Below are positions 26,031 to 34,889 of a stretch of DNA of 64,000 bases, one piece after another (positions within the stretch are counted from its first letter, which is position 1; each line of letters starts with the position of its first letter). The position numbers and the translations under genes were made by a program. The stretch is from JAPOXR01 sp965219635 (GTDB taxonomy: Bacteria > Pseudomonadota > Alphaproteobacteria > Rhodobacterales > Rhodobacteraceae). The notes under the pieces were generated by a model, which saw only the letters and a list, made by a program, of their open reading frames with translations, did not search any database and was not told the origin of the DNA. The DNA is taken from positions 3,953,204 through 4,017,203 of the forward strand of contig OZ244783.1 of the NCBI GenBank assembly GCA_965219635.1, given 5' to 3'.

Positions 26031-26960
26031 ATGAGTGAAATCTACGATGTTATCATTATTGGGGCTGGCCCTGCGGGCTTGACAGCTGCGCTGTATGCCA
26101 GCCGGGCAGGGCTAAATACCTTGATCGTGGAAAAGGAGATGTTCGGCGGCGCATTGATGAACAGGGATACGCTACAAGACTACCCCGGGCACTCTGAAAT
26201 TTTGGGGCCGGATCTGGCTTCTCAGATGCTTGACCAAGCAACTGCCTATGGTGCTGAACTGGAAATGGGCACCGTTGAGGAAGTCCGAATGGACGGCGAC
26301 AAGAAGATCGTGAAGACCGATCAAGGTGAATTCACGGGCAAGACTGTCATCCTTACTGGCGGAACACATGCCGCGGCCTTGGGCATCCCCGGTGAGGAAG
26401 AACTTGAGGGAAAAGGTGTGATTCACTGCGCAAATTGTGACGGGCCTCTTTACAAAGAGCAAGCCGTGGCCGTGGTGGGTGGCGGCAACGACGCAGTATA
26501 CGAGGCACTTTCGTTAGCCAAGTACGCCTCAAAAGTTCATCTAATCCATAGCGGGGTTGAACTCCGAGCCGACAAATTTCTGAAAGAAAGAGCTTCGGCT
26601 GAGGCCAAGATCGAATTCATCTGGGATACCACCGTTACCGCTGTACTTGGCGAAAACGGCGTTAGCGGCATCCAGATCAACAACACCAAAACCGGCGAAT
26701 GCTCAAGGCTCGATGTCCACGGAGTTTGTATTGCTGTTGGCAGCAAGCCGAACACAGACATTCTGGGCGGGATTATTGGGCTTGCTGACAATGGAGCAAT
26801 TCCGGTTGATAGGAACATGGAAACTGAGATGCCGGGTATTTTTGCTGCCGGCAACATCCGTGAAGGTTCACCAATGAGAATTGCCTCGGCAGTAGGTGAT
26901 GGATCAGCCGCCGCAATGGCGGCAGAGAATTACGTAAATTCAACCGAGGATGACGAATGA
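26031..26960 (+). CDS. thioredoxin-reductase-like flavoprotein
   Basis: A 309-residue protein with two dinucleotide folds. The FAD motif is GAGPAGLTAALYASRAG (11-27), the redox-active pair is Cys133/Cys136 in CANCDG, and the second nucleotide motif GGGNDAVYEAL begins near residue 150. In classical NADPH-dependent TrxB the next segment is HRRxxxR; here it is HSGVELR (173-179), so the usual 2'-phosphate-binding arginines are absent and NADPH may not be the donor. Glycine reductase systems use TrxB to recycle their selenoproteins, so this enzyme may reduce the nearby GrdB-like selenoprotein. No thioredoxin gene is adjacent. Confidence 0.85.
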   Translation: MSEIYDVIIIGAGPAGLTAALYASRAGLNTLIVEKEMFGGALMNRDTLQDYPGHSEILGPDLASQMLDQATAYGAELEMGTVEEVRMDGDKKIVKTDQGEFTGKTVILTGGTHAAALGIPGEEELEGKGVIHCANCDGPLYKEQAVAVVGGGNDAVYEALSLAKYASKVHLIHSGVELRADKFLKERASAEAKIEFIWDTTVTAVLGENGVSGIQINNTKTGECSRLDVHGVCIAVGSKPNTDILGGIIGLADNGAIPVDRNMETEMPGIFAAGNIREGSPMRIASAVGDGSAAAMAAENYVNSTEDDE

Positions 26961-27125
26961 TCATCATGCATCGAAACATGTGCACGCTACTCAGAAGCAT
27001 CAGTTTGCTTCGTTCCAGGTCAACATGAGCCTCAAGCTCATCGAACGGCAAAGGGAATTGGATGGTACACACAGGTGTCAATAAGGTAGCAACGACGATC
27101 AAAACCTACATTGAGGTATGAAGCA

Positions 27126-28517
27126 ATGATCAAGAATGACAACTTCGAGGAACTAAGACAATTAACGCTTGATCACACTTGGGTACCGGCGCGTTCTTGG
27201 GATGCGTTAAACGCTCCCGATGGGTTCAAAATTTTTGTGGAAGGCAACGGGTGTCGCATCACCGACATTCACGGAAATACCTATCTCGATATATTTTCAG
27301 CCCTGGGGAATGTCACTAGCTTGGGTTATGGCAGAAGGGACATCGCTGACGCCGCGTATGAACAAATGTTGAAGTTGCACTTCAATCCGACTCATGAGCC
27401 AACCACGCCGCAGATTGAGCTGTCCAAGAAGCTGGCGAATCTATTGCCCGGCAGCCTGTCCAAGGTGTTTTATGCCAACAGCGGCACCGAGGCTGTCGAG
27501 TCAGCAATCAAGATCGCCAAAAAATATCATGTGCTGTCAGATAAACCCAATAAGCAAAAGATCATCGTCGGTGGAGACCGGTATCACGGATCCACATTTG
27601 GCTCGATGAGCCTTGGTTCACGAGGCCCACATTTTGCTTGGGAGGATTATGGACCCCTCTTGCCGGGTGTGATCCAGATACCTGGTGTTCCGTGTTTTGA
27701 TGACAATGGTCAGCATGATCCTGAAGCTGACAATCGGTGTGCAGAGGAACTCGAAGCGGTAATTCTAGAGGAGGGGCCAGACACAGTGGCATGTTTCTTC
27801 GATGTGACAATCGCGACAGCGAATGCCACACATCCTTCGCCTGAGTACTGGCCGAGGGTGCGAGAAATCTGTGACAAATACGATGTCCTGATTGCCGTTG
27901 ATGAGATTATGATGGGATTGGGGCGTACTGGAAAGTGGTTCGGTTTTCAGCACTGGGACGGTTTTGTGCCGGATATCGTCGCGCTTGCGAAGTCACTGAC
28001 GAATGGCGCCGTCCCGCTCGGCGCAACGATTGTTACAACGGAAGTCGCCGAAAAATTCCAAGGTGGCATTAGGGAGATGCTCAACCATTCCTATACGTTC
28101 CTAGGTCACCCCGTTGCCTGCGCAGCCGCGTTGAAGACTCTCGAAATCATGGAAGACGAGAATGTGGTAGAGAATTCCGCGGCAATGGGAGCCTATCTTT
28201 TCGATAGCCTAGCCGCCCTTCGCCAGCATCGCGTCGTCGGTGTGATTAGAGGCGGTATTGGTTTGGACTGCCAAATCGAGTTCGTAAGGGATCAGGAAAC
28301 GGGTGAGAAACTCACTCCTGAAGAGAGTACTCGACTGTCTGGTATGCTTCAAAAAGGGATCAAACAGGCGGGATTTTGGTGCAAGGCAGGAAATCCACTC
28401 AAATTGCTGCCTCCACTGGTAATCAGCAAGGATGAGATTGATGAACTGGTGAGCGGGCTGGACAGAGTCATTGGTGAGATTGATAGTGAGTTTGATAGGT
28501 TGACCGCACATGAGTAG
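27126..28517 (+). CDS. class III PLP-dependent aminotransferase
   Basis: A 463-residue omega-amino-acid type transaminase. Motifs include VFYANSGTEAVESAIKIAKK, IAVDEIMMGLGRTGKWF and the PLP lysine in VALAKSLTNGAVPLGA. The family moves an amino group from an omega-amino acid, amine or similar compound to pyruvate or 2-oxoglutarate and yields a semialdehyde. An aldehyde dehydrogenase about 5 kb downstream could oxidise such a product. ATG 27126 has GAGG upstream; a TTG at 27111 is less likely. It overlaps an alternative start of the racemase gene. Confidence 0.88.
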   Translation: MIKNDNFEELRQLTLDHTWVPARSWDALNAPDGFKIFVEGNGCRITDIHGNTYLDIFSALGNVTSLGYGRRDIADAAYEQMLKLHFNPTHEPTTPQIELSKKLANLLPGSLSKVFYANSGTEAVESAIKIAKKYHVLSDKPNKQKIIVGGDRYHGSTFGSMSLGSRGPHFAWEDYGPLLPGVIQIPGVPCFDDNGQHDPEADNRCAEELEAVILEEGPDTVACFFDVTIATANATHPSPEYWPRVREICDKYDVLIAVDEIMMGLGRTGKWFGFQHWDGFVPDIVALAKSLTNGAVPLGATIVTTEVAEKFQGGIREMLNHSYTFLGHPVACAAALKTLEIMEDENVVENSAAMGAYLFDSLAALRQHRVVGVIRGGIGLDCQIEFVRDQETGEKLTPEESTRLSGMLQKGIKQAGFWCKAGNPLKLLPPLVISKDEIDELVSGLDRVIGEIDSEFDRLTAHE

Positions 28518-28566
28518 ACTTCATCAGGAGTGCGCAGAGCCCCGGAATATTGAGAGGCGTGCGACC

Positions 28567-29577
28567 ATGAGATGTGAAAGTGTAATAACAACGATTGATT
28601 CACACACAGAGGGCATGGCAACACGGGTCGTTACTGGGGGTCTCCCAGATATCCCCGGAACGACAATGGCGGAAAGACGAGACTACGTGAAAGCGAATCT
28701 CGACCACTTACGAACCGCCGTGCTGAATGAGCCAAGGGGCGGGGAGGTCTATGGTTGTATCATGTGTCCCCCTGTCACCGATGAGGCGGCATTCGGAGCC
28801 ATTTGGATGAGACGCGGGGGCGAAGCAGTTTATTCCAATATGTGTGGCCATGCGACCATGGGAGTTGCCGTTACGGCTGTTGAAATGGGCATGGTGGACG
28901 TTCGGGAACCCGTGACCGAGATCGCGATAGACACGCCAGCCGGAGTCGCTCGGGCTAAGGTCAATGTAGAAAATGGCAAGGCCAAGAGTGTCTCTATACG
29001 AAACGTTCCGTCGTTTTTTTATCAAACAGCAAATATACAAGTCCCCGGGGTTGGTGATGTGAGTGTCGAAATCGCGTCCGCTGGGAACACAATCGCCATA
29101 GTCGAGGCATGTGACATCGGGATCGAGACATCCGTTGACGGTATCAGGCGAGCCGGAGATCGTATTGGTCTAATAATCGAGTCCATCAACGAGCAAGTCG
29201 AGGTTCAAGACCCTGAGAAAGGGCGAGTCCGGGCGGCAGTGTCAGCAATCATGATTGGCGATAAACCGACTGATCCGAAGGCAGATGTCAAGAGCGTTGC
29301 TGTGACCAAGGACCTCCACATTGACCGCTCACCATGTGGCACCGGTAGCAGCGGGATATTGGCAACACTGCATGCCAAAGGAGAACTCGATATTGGGCAG
29401 CCCCTTATTGTTGAAAGCATAATTGGCTCTCACTTTCATGCAAAGTTAGTAGAGGAGATAGACTTGGGAGATAAGAAGGCGGTTGTGCCGGAACTGACCG
29501 GAAGGGTTTTCATCACCGGCATGCATCAGTTTATGCTGGACCCGGCGGACCCCTTCAAGCACGGTTATGTTTTGTAA
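28567..29577 (+). CDS. proline racemase / hydroxyproline epimerase family protein
   Basis: A 336-residue enzyme of the proline racemase superfamily. Both catalytic Cys are kept: Cys93 in SNMCGHATMG and Cys257 in DRSPCGTGSSG. A Cys/Cys pair fits racemase or epimerase activity; dehydratases have Thr at the second site. The start at 28567 gives a family-like N-terminus (MRCESVITTIDSHTEG). In the context of a GrdB-like selenoprotein it could supply a D-configured proline-type substrate, as proline racemase does for D-proline reductase in clostridia. That parallel is inference. Confidence 0.88.
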   Translation: MRCESVITTIDSHTEGMATRVVTGGLPDIPGTTMAERRDYVKANLDHLRTAVLNEPRGGEVYGCIMCPPVTDEAAFGAIWMRRGGEAVYSNMCGHATMGVAVTAVEMGMVDVREPVTEIAIDTPAGVARAKVNVENGKAKSVSIRNVPSFFYQTANIQVPGVGDVSVEIASAGNTIAIVEACDIGIETSVDGIRRAGDRIGLIIESINEQVEVQDPEKGRVRAAVSAIMIGDKPTDPKADVKSVAVTKDLHIDRSPCGTGSSGILATLHAKGELDIGQPLIVESIIGSHFHAKLVEEIDLGDKKAVVPELTGRVFITGMHQFMLDPADPFKHGYVL

Positions 29578-29719
29578 CCCGGTTTTCGGCCGATCAGGAT
29601 ACGGCGCAGGCTGTTGAAACGCTTCGATCCTCTTGAATTCAGACAAGTTCGCGTGTAACTATTTGTAAGATTGCGGAATTGCTCTGACACTGGGGGCACT
29701 ACGTTGGGCTCGTTCCGAG

Positions 29720-31130
29720 ATCACTTTGACCTATTGCCGAGCAGGTCGCCTCCTCCGACGCCGCGGTTCCAGTTCAAACGGCGACCGGTTCCAGGTCAAT
29801 CCCAGTATCCGGCAGATCTGGCGTCCGTCGGGCGTCGAGTTGGACGGTATTCCGAAGCTTCGACCGCTATCCTGGTCGTGGACAATGCTGATTTGCAGTT
29901 CATTCAGCGCCCGGCGCTCATCTTGTGCCCCAACACCGCCATGCGGTAGCGCAAATGTTGCAAGCAACAAAAGGCCATGTAGCAGATGGCCACATGCGCC
30001 CGCACCCGGCGGTCCAGCCGGTGAAACACCGGGCGGATCTTCAGGTCATGTTTGTTCGTTCGGAAACAGGCCTCAAATTCCACCAACTTCCGGTAATGGA
30101 TGATCAGGTCCCGGGGGGGCCATATCATCGCAGCTCCAGGCGACGATCCCCCGTAGACCGTCCCAGCGGGCCGCTTCAACAATCTTGTCCTGATTCAGGC
30201 TGGCCTGGCCCTCGGGGAAATCAAGAAACCGGGCGGTGCCACGGTTGCTCTGCGAGGCTGGCGAAGCGCCCTTGGCCAATCGGGCGCTCAACCTTTGTAT
30301 CCGCCGCTCCCGGTCACGGGCATCCTTGCGTGCCCGCTTCGGCGAGTAGATGGCAACCAACTGGCGCTCGCCAACCTTGATGGTACGCAGGCGAGCGATC
30401 GACTCCGCATGCTCCTGCCGGCCCCTTGCCTCGCAGCCGTCCGCATCAACTACCTTCCGCGTCTCACTGCCGGGCAACGATTTCAGGCGGGCACCGAGAA
30501 TGTAAGGTGTGCCCAGTTCCTCCAGTGCCGCCTAGTTCGCCTTGTTGATCATTGCCGCATCAGCCACAACCGTGAAGGATGCGCCGGGATGGCGCCGTTC
30601 CAGCCGGTCAAGAGCCGCAACCCGTGTGTTGCCTTCATAGGTGTTGCCTGGAAACAACTCATAGCCCATCGGCAAACCCTCCGGTGTCACCAGAAGGGCA
30701 AACACAACCTGGACGCGGTGCGACTTGCCGTCCTTGCTGTATCCCTTGACGCGCAACTTGCCCTTCCACTCGTTCTCGAAATACAGCGTGGTCGTGTCAA
30801 AGTAGATCGCCCTAATCGGCTGCGGAAGCAGCTACTGTGTGCAATCTCCCGGGAATGCGTGCACTGCGCCTCGACGCAGGCGTCGTCAAGCAGGTCCATG
30901 CTTAGGTAGACATAATCAAGATTCAGCTACAATTTACTGTGAAGATCAAGCTCGTTCACCGTTGCCCGTTTCGGTTGCGGCGCTGCGCGGCGCGCCAGCT
31001 CCATTTCCATGATGTGGCGGTTGGCGCTCATGCGGCGGGAACCAAACAGCCGTTCCCAGCCAGTTGGCGGTAGACCTCGCCGAAGGCCTCCCGTACCCCG
31101 ACGGCGATACGGGCTACTTCAAGGCATCTG
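29720..31130 (-). mobile_element. IS1634-family transposase remnant
   Basis: Minus-strand fragments in several frames align in order with an IS4/IS1634-type transposase: MSANRHIMEMELARRAAPQP (near 31000), then LRVKGYSKDGKSHRVQVVFA-like and GYELFPGNTYEGNT (30530-30760). ETRKVVDADGCEARGR and LDFPEGQASLNQDKI (30070-30480) and a C-terminal RRVRAHVAICYMAFC segment follow. In-frame stops and frameshifts break it, so it is inactive. It separates the racemase gene from the selenoprotein gene. Confidence 0.75.
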
Positions 31131-31219
31131 GAAAACTCAATCCCAAGCCGGTTCGCCCAAACCCAAGCCACGCAAGGATTCAAGAAATCGAACCGGTGAG
31201 AAAAGTATGAGGATATGAC

Positions 31220-31268
31220 TTGTTGCGCGATGGGTATTGAGATATACTCTTAATCATTAACATGATTA
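31220..31268 (+). promoter_or_regulatory. promoter and operator of the selenoprotein gene
   Basis: TTGTTG (31220-31225), a 17-bp spacer and TATACT (31243-31248) form a good sigma-70 promoter. Just downstream, TAATCATTAACATGATTA (31251-31268) is a perfect 7-bp inverted repeat with 4-bp centre. It resembles the TAATC-type half-sites of the repeated module but has wider half-site spacing. The coding start is about 140 bp further on. Confidence 0.6.
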
Positions 31269-31409
31269 CAGACCGGATTGGTGATGGGGGAAAGTTGAAG
31301 CGCTACAATCCTACCGTCACGCAAAGCCAAGACCTGGTTGGTTGCTAAGAGGTTGTGCCGAGAATGCCCCTTAGTTTTAGTAGAACAACTCGGAGCACAC
31401 GAGGAACAA

Positions 31410-33167
31410 ATGGACAAAAAAGTAGAGTTGGAAGTACTAAATCCTGAAGGCAGGATTTTAGAGAAAGGGACGAAGCTGGCCCCACGGCTCGCATCCTTGG
31501 ATGGTAAGCGGATCGGCATGGTATGGAATGGCAAGCCGAACGGAGATGTTCTCCTCAAGGAAGTTGGCAAACTGTTGAAAGAGCGTTTCCCGACGGCTGA
31601 GATTGTTTCCCATCGCGTGAGCTATTCCGGTCGAAAGCTGCCCCCTGGTGAGATTAAGGCCGTCGCAAAAGACATCGATGCCGGTGTTTTTGCATCTGGT
31701 GATTGAGGCGCATGCACGTCGTGGAGTATCCGCGACACCGTTGAGCTTGAAGAACTGGGTGTGCCAATGGCGGTACACGTTTCGACGCTTTTTGAAAAGC
31801 TAGGACAAACCAACGCGAGAGGTTTGGGTGTTCCTCAGATCGGCATGGTCATTATGCCTCATCCTCTGGAGGGCCGAAACTTTGAGGAGACGCACAAGCA
31901 AGCTGAGGATGCAATAGATGACATTATCAGTAGCCTGACGCTTGATGCTGCCGAACTAGAAGCAGAGGCAGCTGGTGCTGAGGTGATTAAAGTTGTCGGT
32001 GACGACTACGCTGACGCTTATGAAAAATTCAACAAGTTGTACCTGGAGATGCGATGGGGCGATGGGCTCCCATTGGTTCCACCAACCAAAGAAAAGGTTG
32101 AATGGATGCTCACTGGAACAGACCTGTCTCCAGATGAGGTCGTTGTTGAAACTCACCCAAGCGGCCGGCCTGCGACCGTAAGGCAGATTGCCATCAATGC
32201 AGTGATGGCGGGTGCTATACCTGCGTATATGCCGGTGATCATTGCGGCCCTGCGGGCCTTTGATGAAATCCCTTGGGGATGGGGTGGTGTCTCAACCACA
32301 TCCGCCTGTGCCCCGATGATTATCGTCAACGGCCCAATTGCAAAGCAGCTGGACATCAACGGGAAGACGAACTCGTTGGGGTATGGCTGGCGCGCAAATG
32401 CGGGTATCGGTCGCGCTTTGGAGATGATCTTCCATTGTGTTGGCGGAGCCGTGCCGGGCTTGTCCGATATGTCCACAATGGGCAGTTCTCACACCTATAC
32501 TTCAGTTGTTTTTGCGGAAAATCGGGATGTGCTCGATGATATCGGTTGGCCGAGCTACGCAGAGGAATTGGGATACGATAGGAATGCCAATACCGTGCAT
32601 GCGACGATCACTATGTGTGGGTACAACATCCTCTTCCCCTATGGGTTGATGGATAGTCCCGAAGATCTCATGGATGACATGGTAAGGTCGGCTCAACCTG
32701 TGAACCAGATGGGCTACCCCGCTGGTTCTAACAAGGAGCTCGCTTCGGTATTGTCAACTTGGCTTCTGACTCCGGAAAATGCCAAGGTTTTCGCCAGAGC
32801 CGGATGGAAAAAGTACGACGTCAGAAATCTCTGGGCGGCTCGTGCATCATTGAAGAACTCTCTACCCTACAAAGAGTTTGTCAGAGTAACCGGTTTGGTA
32901 AAACAAAGCATGCTGAGTGAGAGTTCGCCTGCGTGGATGAAATCTCTACCCGACGACCATCCGATGTCTGTTATATCTCCGGACCCCAGGCACACTCACA
33001 TCTTTGTGACGGGGGGCGCTGGACTTGAGGGACAGTACTATTCTGCCTTCATGAGCGAGGACTACACTAGAATCGTGACCAAGGAGATTGCATTGCCTCC
33101 GGATTGGGATGATGTTGTGGAGAGGGCCAACATCAAGCCAACTCCGATGCCAAAGTTGCCTTGGTAA
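31410..33167 (+). CDS. UGSC-type selenoprotein, GrdB-like domain fused to unknown domain
   Basis: A 585-residue protein if the TGA at 31704-31706 is read as selenocysteine (Sec99). The frame is open before (from ATG 31410, with GAGGA upstream) and after it to 33167. The motif is GD-U-GACTSWS, a U-x-x-C redox pair (Sec99/Cys102) like UGSC-family selenoproteins. The next segment (VELEELGVPMAVHVST, then IGMVIMPHPLEG) resembles the C-terminal part of glycine reductase protein B (GrdB), as I recall its U-G-T-C and IPHPLG motifs. From about residue 195 a ~390-residue domain of unknown function follows (HPSGRPATVRQIAINAVMAG, PWGWGGVSTTSACAP). No signal peptide. Conventional annotation would truncate or split it. 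Confidence 0.88.
31704..31741 (+). promoter_or_regulatory. UGA(Sec) codon and bacterial SECIS hairpin
   Basis: Downstream of the UGA, TCGTGG (31719-31724) pairs with CCGCGA (31730-31735) around the 5-nt loop AGTAT. ACG (31716-31718) and CGT (31739-31741) extend the stem across a 3-nt bulge. The apical loop has the GU dinucleotide important for SelB binding, and the distance (about 10 nt from UGA to the stem) fits known bacterial SECIS elements. Folding was done by eye. Confidence 0.75.
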
Positions 33168-33179
33168 CATAAACCAAAA

Positions 33180-33203
33180 GCTGGTTTTGGCTGCCTAACC
33201 AGC
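33180..33203 (+). terminator. hairpin after the selenoprotein gene
   Basis: GCTGGTT (33180-33186) pairs with AACCAGC (33197-33203), starting 13 bp after the stop codon. There is no clear U-tract; a terminator or mRNA-end structure is likely. Confidence 0.5.
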
Positions 33204-33397
33204 CGCCAGGCACTTTTCCTCCTTCGCATCCGCGATGCCCTTTCACTTCGTGAAGCGGCATCGGGGATGTCGGTTTGGGGCATATTCTATTTTGCGGGCG
33301 TCTTGGAGAACTTTCCCGGTAGCGCAGCATTGAACAACGATTTGCCCCGCTCAACAGAAAGACCAACCCGGCAACCGCCAAAAAGAGAAGAGGCAAG

Positions 33398-34840
33398 ATG
33401 ACAAGTAGAACGATCCCAACCAATATGTTTATTGGCGGTGAATTTCAGCCGGGGCAGGGCGCCGAGCTCAAACTGCAGAACCCAGCGACCGAAGAACAAG
33501 TGGCCTGCTTCGCCAGTGCGTCACCGGAACAGGCTAATGAAGCCGTCACAGCGGCGCGCAATGCATTTGACAGTGGAATATGGGCAGATGCTGCCCTGCG
33601 CAAAGAGACAATCTTGCGCTTCGCAGATCTCGTGGAACGCAATCGCGATCCGTTGATGGAATTGCTGATGGACGAGGTGGGCACACCTGTTTCACTCAAA
33701 CCGAACCATGTTGACACACCGGTGAAGTTCATGCGCTGGCTTGCCGAGCATGGCACCAAGGAACGCATACGCCAGCTTGGCCTAAACTCTGCGGGCACGG
33801 GCGTGAGCACGATTGTCTATCGCCCGGTAGGTGTGGTCGCAGCCATATCGGCGTTCAACTACCCGCTTCTGATCGGCCTGACCAAGATTAGCCTGGCCTT
33901 GTCGACTGGATCCACGACCATACTTCTGAGTTCCCCAATTGCACCATTGACCATACTGGCGCTTGGCGAACTCGCACGCGAAGCCGGTTTCCCACCAGGC
34001 GTCGTCAATTTCATCGCTGGGGCAAAGGATGTGGGGCAGGCGCTGACGTCGCATCCCTCCGTAGACAAAATCAGCTTCACTGGCTCGGTTGAAGTCGGCA
34101 GAGAGGTGATGAAGCAGGGCGCGGAAGGGCTGCGGGATACAGTCCTCGAGCTCGGCGGCAAATCCGCGGCGATCCTTCTTCCTGGAACCGATTACAAGAA
34201 AATTGCGTTTCAACTGCACGCCCGTTATGCGCGAAACGCTGGACAGGGCTGCGGATCCCCAACCCGCATCCTGATCGAGAAGTCTCGTTACGAGGAGTTC
34301 TGCGAGGCCAGCCGCGAGGCCTATAAGAGGATCGTCGTCGGTGATCCCCGCGACCCGGCGACAATACTCGGGCCAGTTGTCAGTTCTGCACAGCGTGACC
34401 GCATCGAAGGCGCTATTGATCAGGCCGTGGCCAACGGAGCGGAGATCATTGCCGGTGGGGGAAGACCTGACTTCGAGAAAGGTTGGTTTATGAATCCAGC
34501 GCTGGTTGGCAATGTCGATAACGAAGCCTGGATCGCACGCAACGAACTGTTTGGCCCGGTTTCCGTGGTTCTGACCTATGAGACGGTTGATGAGGCCATC
34601 GAAATCGCCAATGACTCCGAACTAGGTCTCAAGGCGTATCTGTTTGGGGATCGACGGCAGTGTGTGGACCTGTGTTCGCGGCTGCGTGTCGGAACTGTGC
34701 AAATCAACGGTGGCAGCCCGCTTCGGCCGGATGCACCGAACACCGGTTTGAAACTGAGCGGAAACGGTTCCGAGTGGGGTGAGGATGGATTAATGGAGTT
34801 CCTGGTGCCCCAGCACATTGATGTCGCTGTCGGGTTGTGA
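33398..34840 (+). CDS. aldehyde dehydrogenase (NAD(P)+ dependent)
   Basis: A 480-residue ALDH-superfamily enzyme. Conserved parts include AISAFNYPLLIGLTKISLAL, FTGSVEVGREVM, the general-base Glu in LELGGKSAAILLP and the nucleophile Cys in NAGQGCGSPTR. It oxidises an aldehyde to an acid. A semialdehyde from the aminotransferase is the plausible substrate, which would then feed the CoA-transferases. It has its own start region 230 bp after the selenoprotein gene. Substrate class cannot be fixed by sequence alone. Confidence 0.9.
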   Translation: MTSRTIPTNMFIGGEFQPGQGAELKLQNPATEEQVACFASASPEQANEAVTAARNAFDSGIWADAALRKETILRFADLVERNRDPLMELLMDEVGTPVSLKPNHVDTPVKFMRWLAEHGTKERIRQLGLNSAGTGVSTIVYRPVGVVAAISAFNYPLLIGLTKISLALSTGSTTILLSSPIAPLTILALGELAREAGFPPGVVNFIAGAKDVGQALTSHPSVDKISFTGSVEVGREVMKQGAEGLRDTVLELGGKSAAILLPGTDYKKIAFQLHARYARNAGQGCGSPTRILIEKSRYEEFCEASREAYKRIVVGDPRDPATILGPVVSSAQRDRIEGAIDQAVANGAEIIAGGGRPDFEKGWFMNPALVGNVDNEAWIARNELFGPVSVVLTYETVDEAIEIANDSELGLKAYLFGDRRQCVDLCSRLRVGTVQINGGSPLRPDAPNTGLKLSGNGSEWGEDGLMEFLVPQHIDVAVGL

Positions 34841-34889
34841 TCAAGAAAGGCAGGAGAGTTTATCATGCTGATCTTGAGGATGACGAGCG

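Noticed and set aside
30295..30909. 204-codon plus-strand frame
   Set aside because: Antisense of the IS1634-type transposase remnant, whose minus-strand fragments carry the recognisable transposase motifs.
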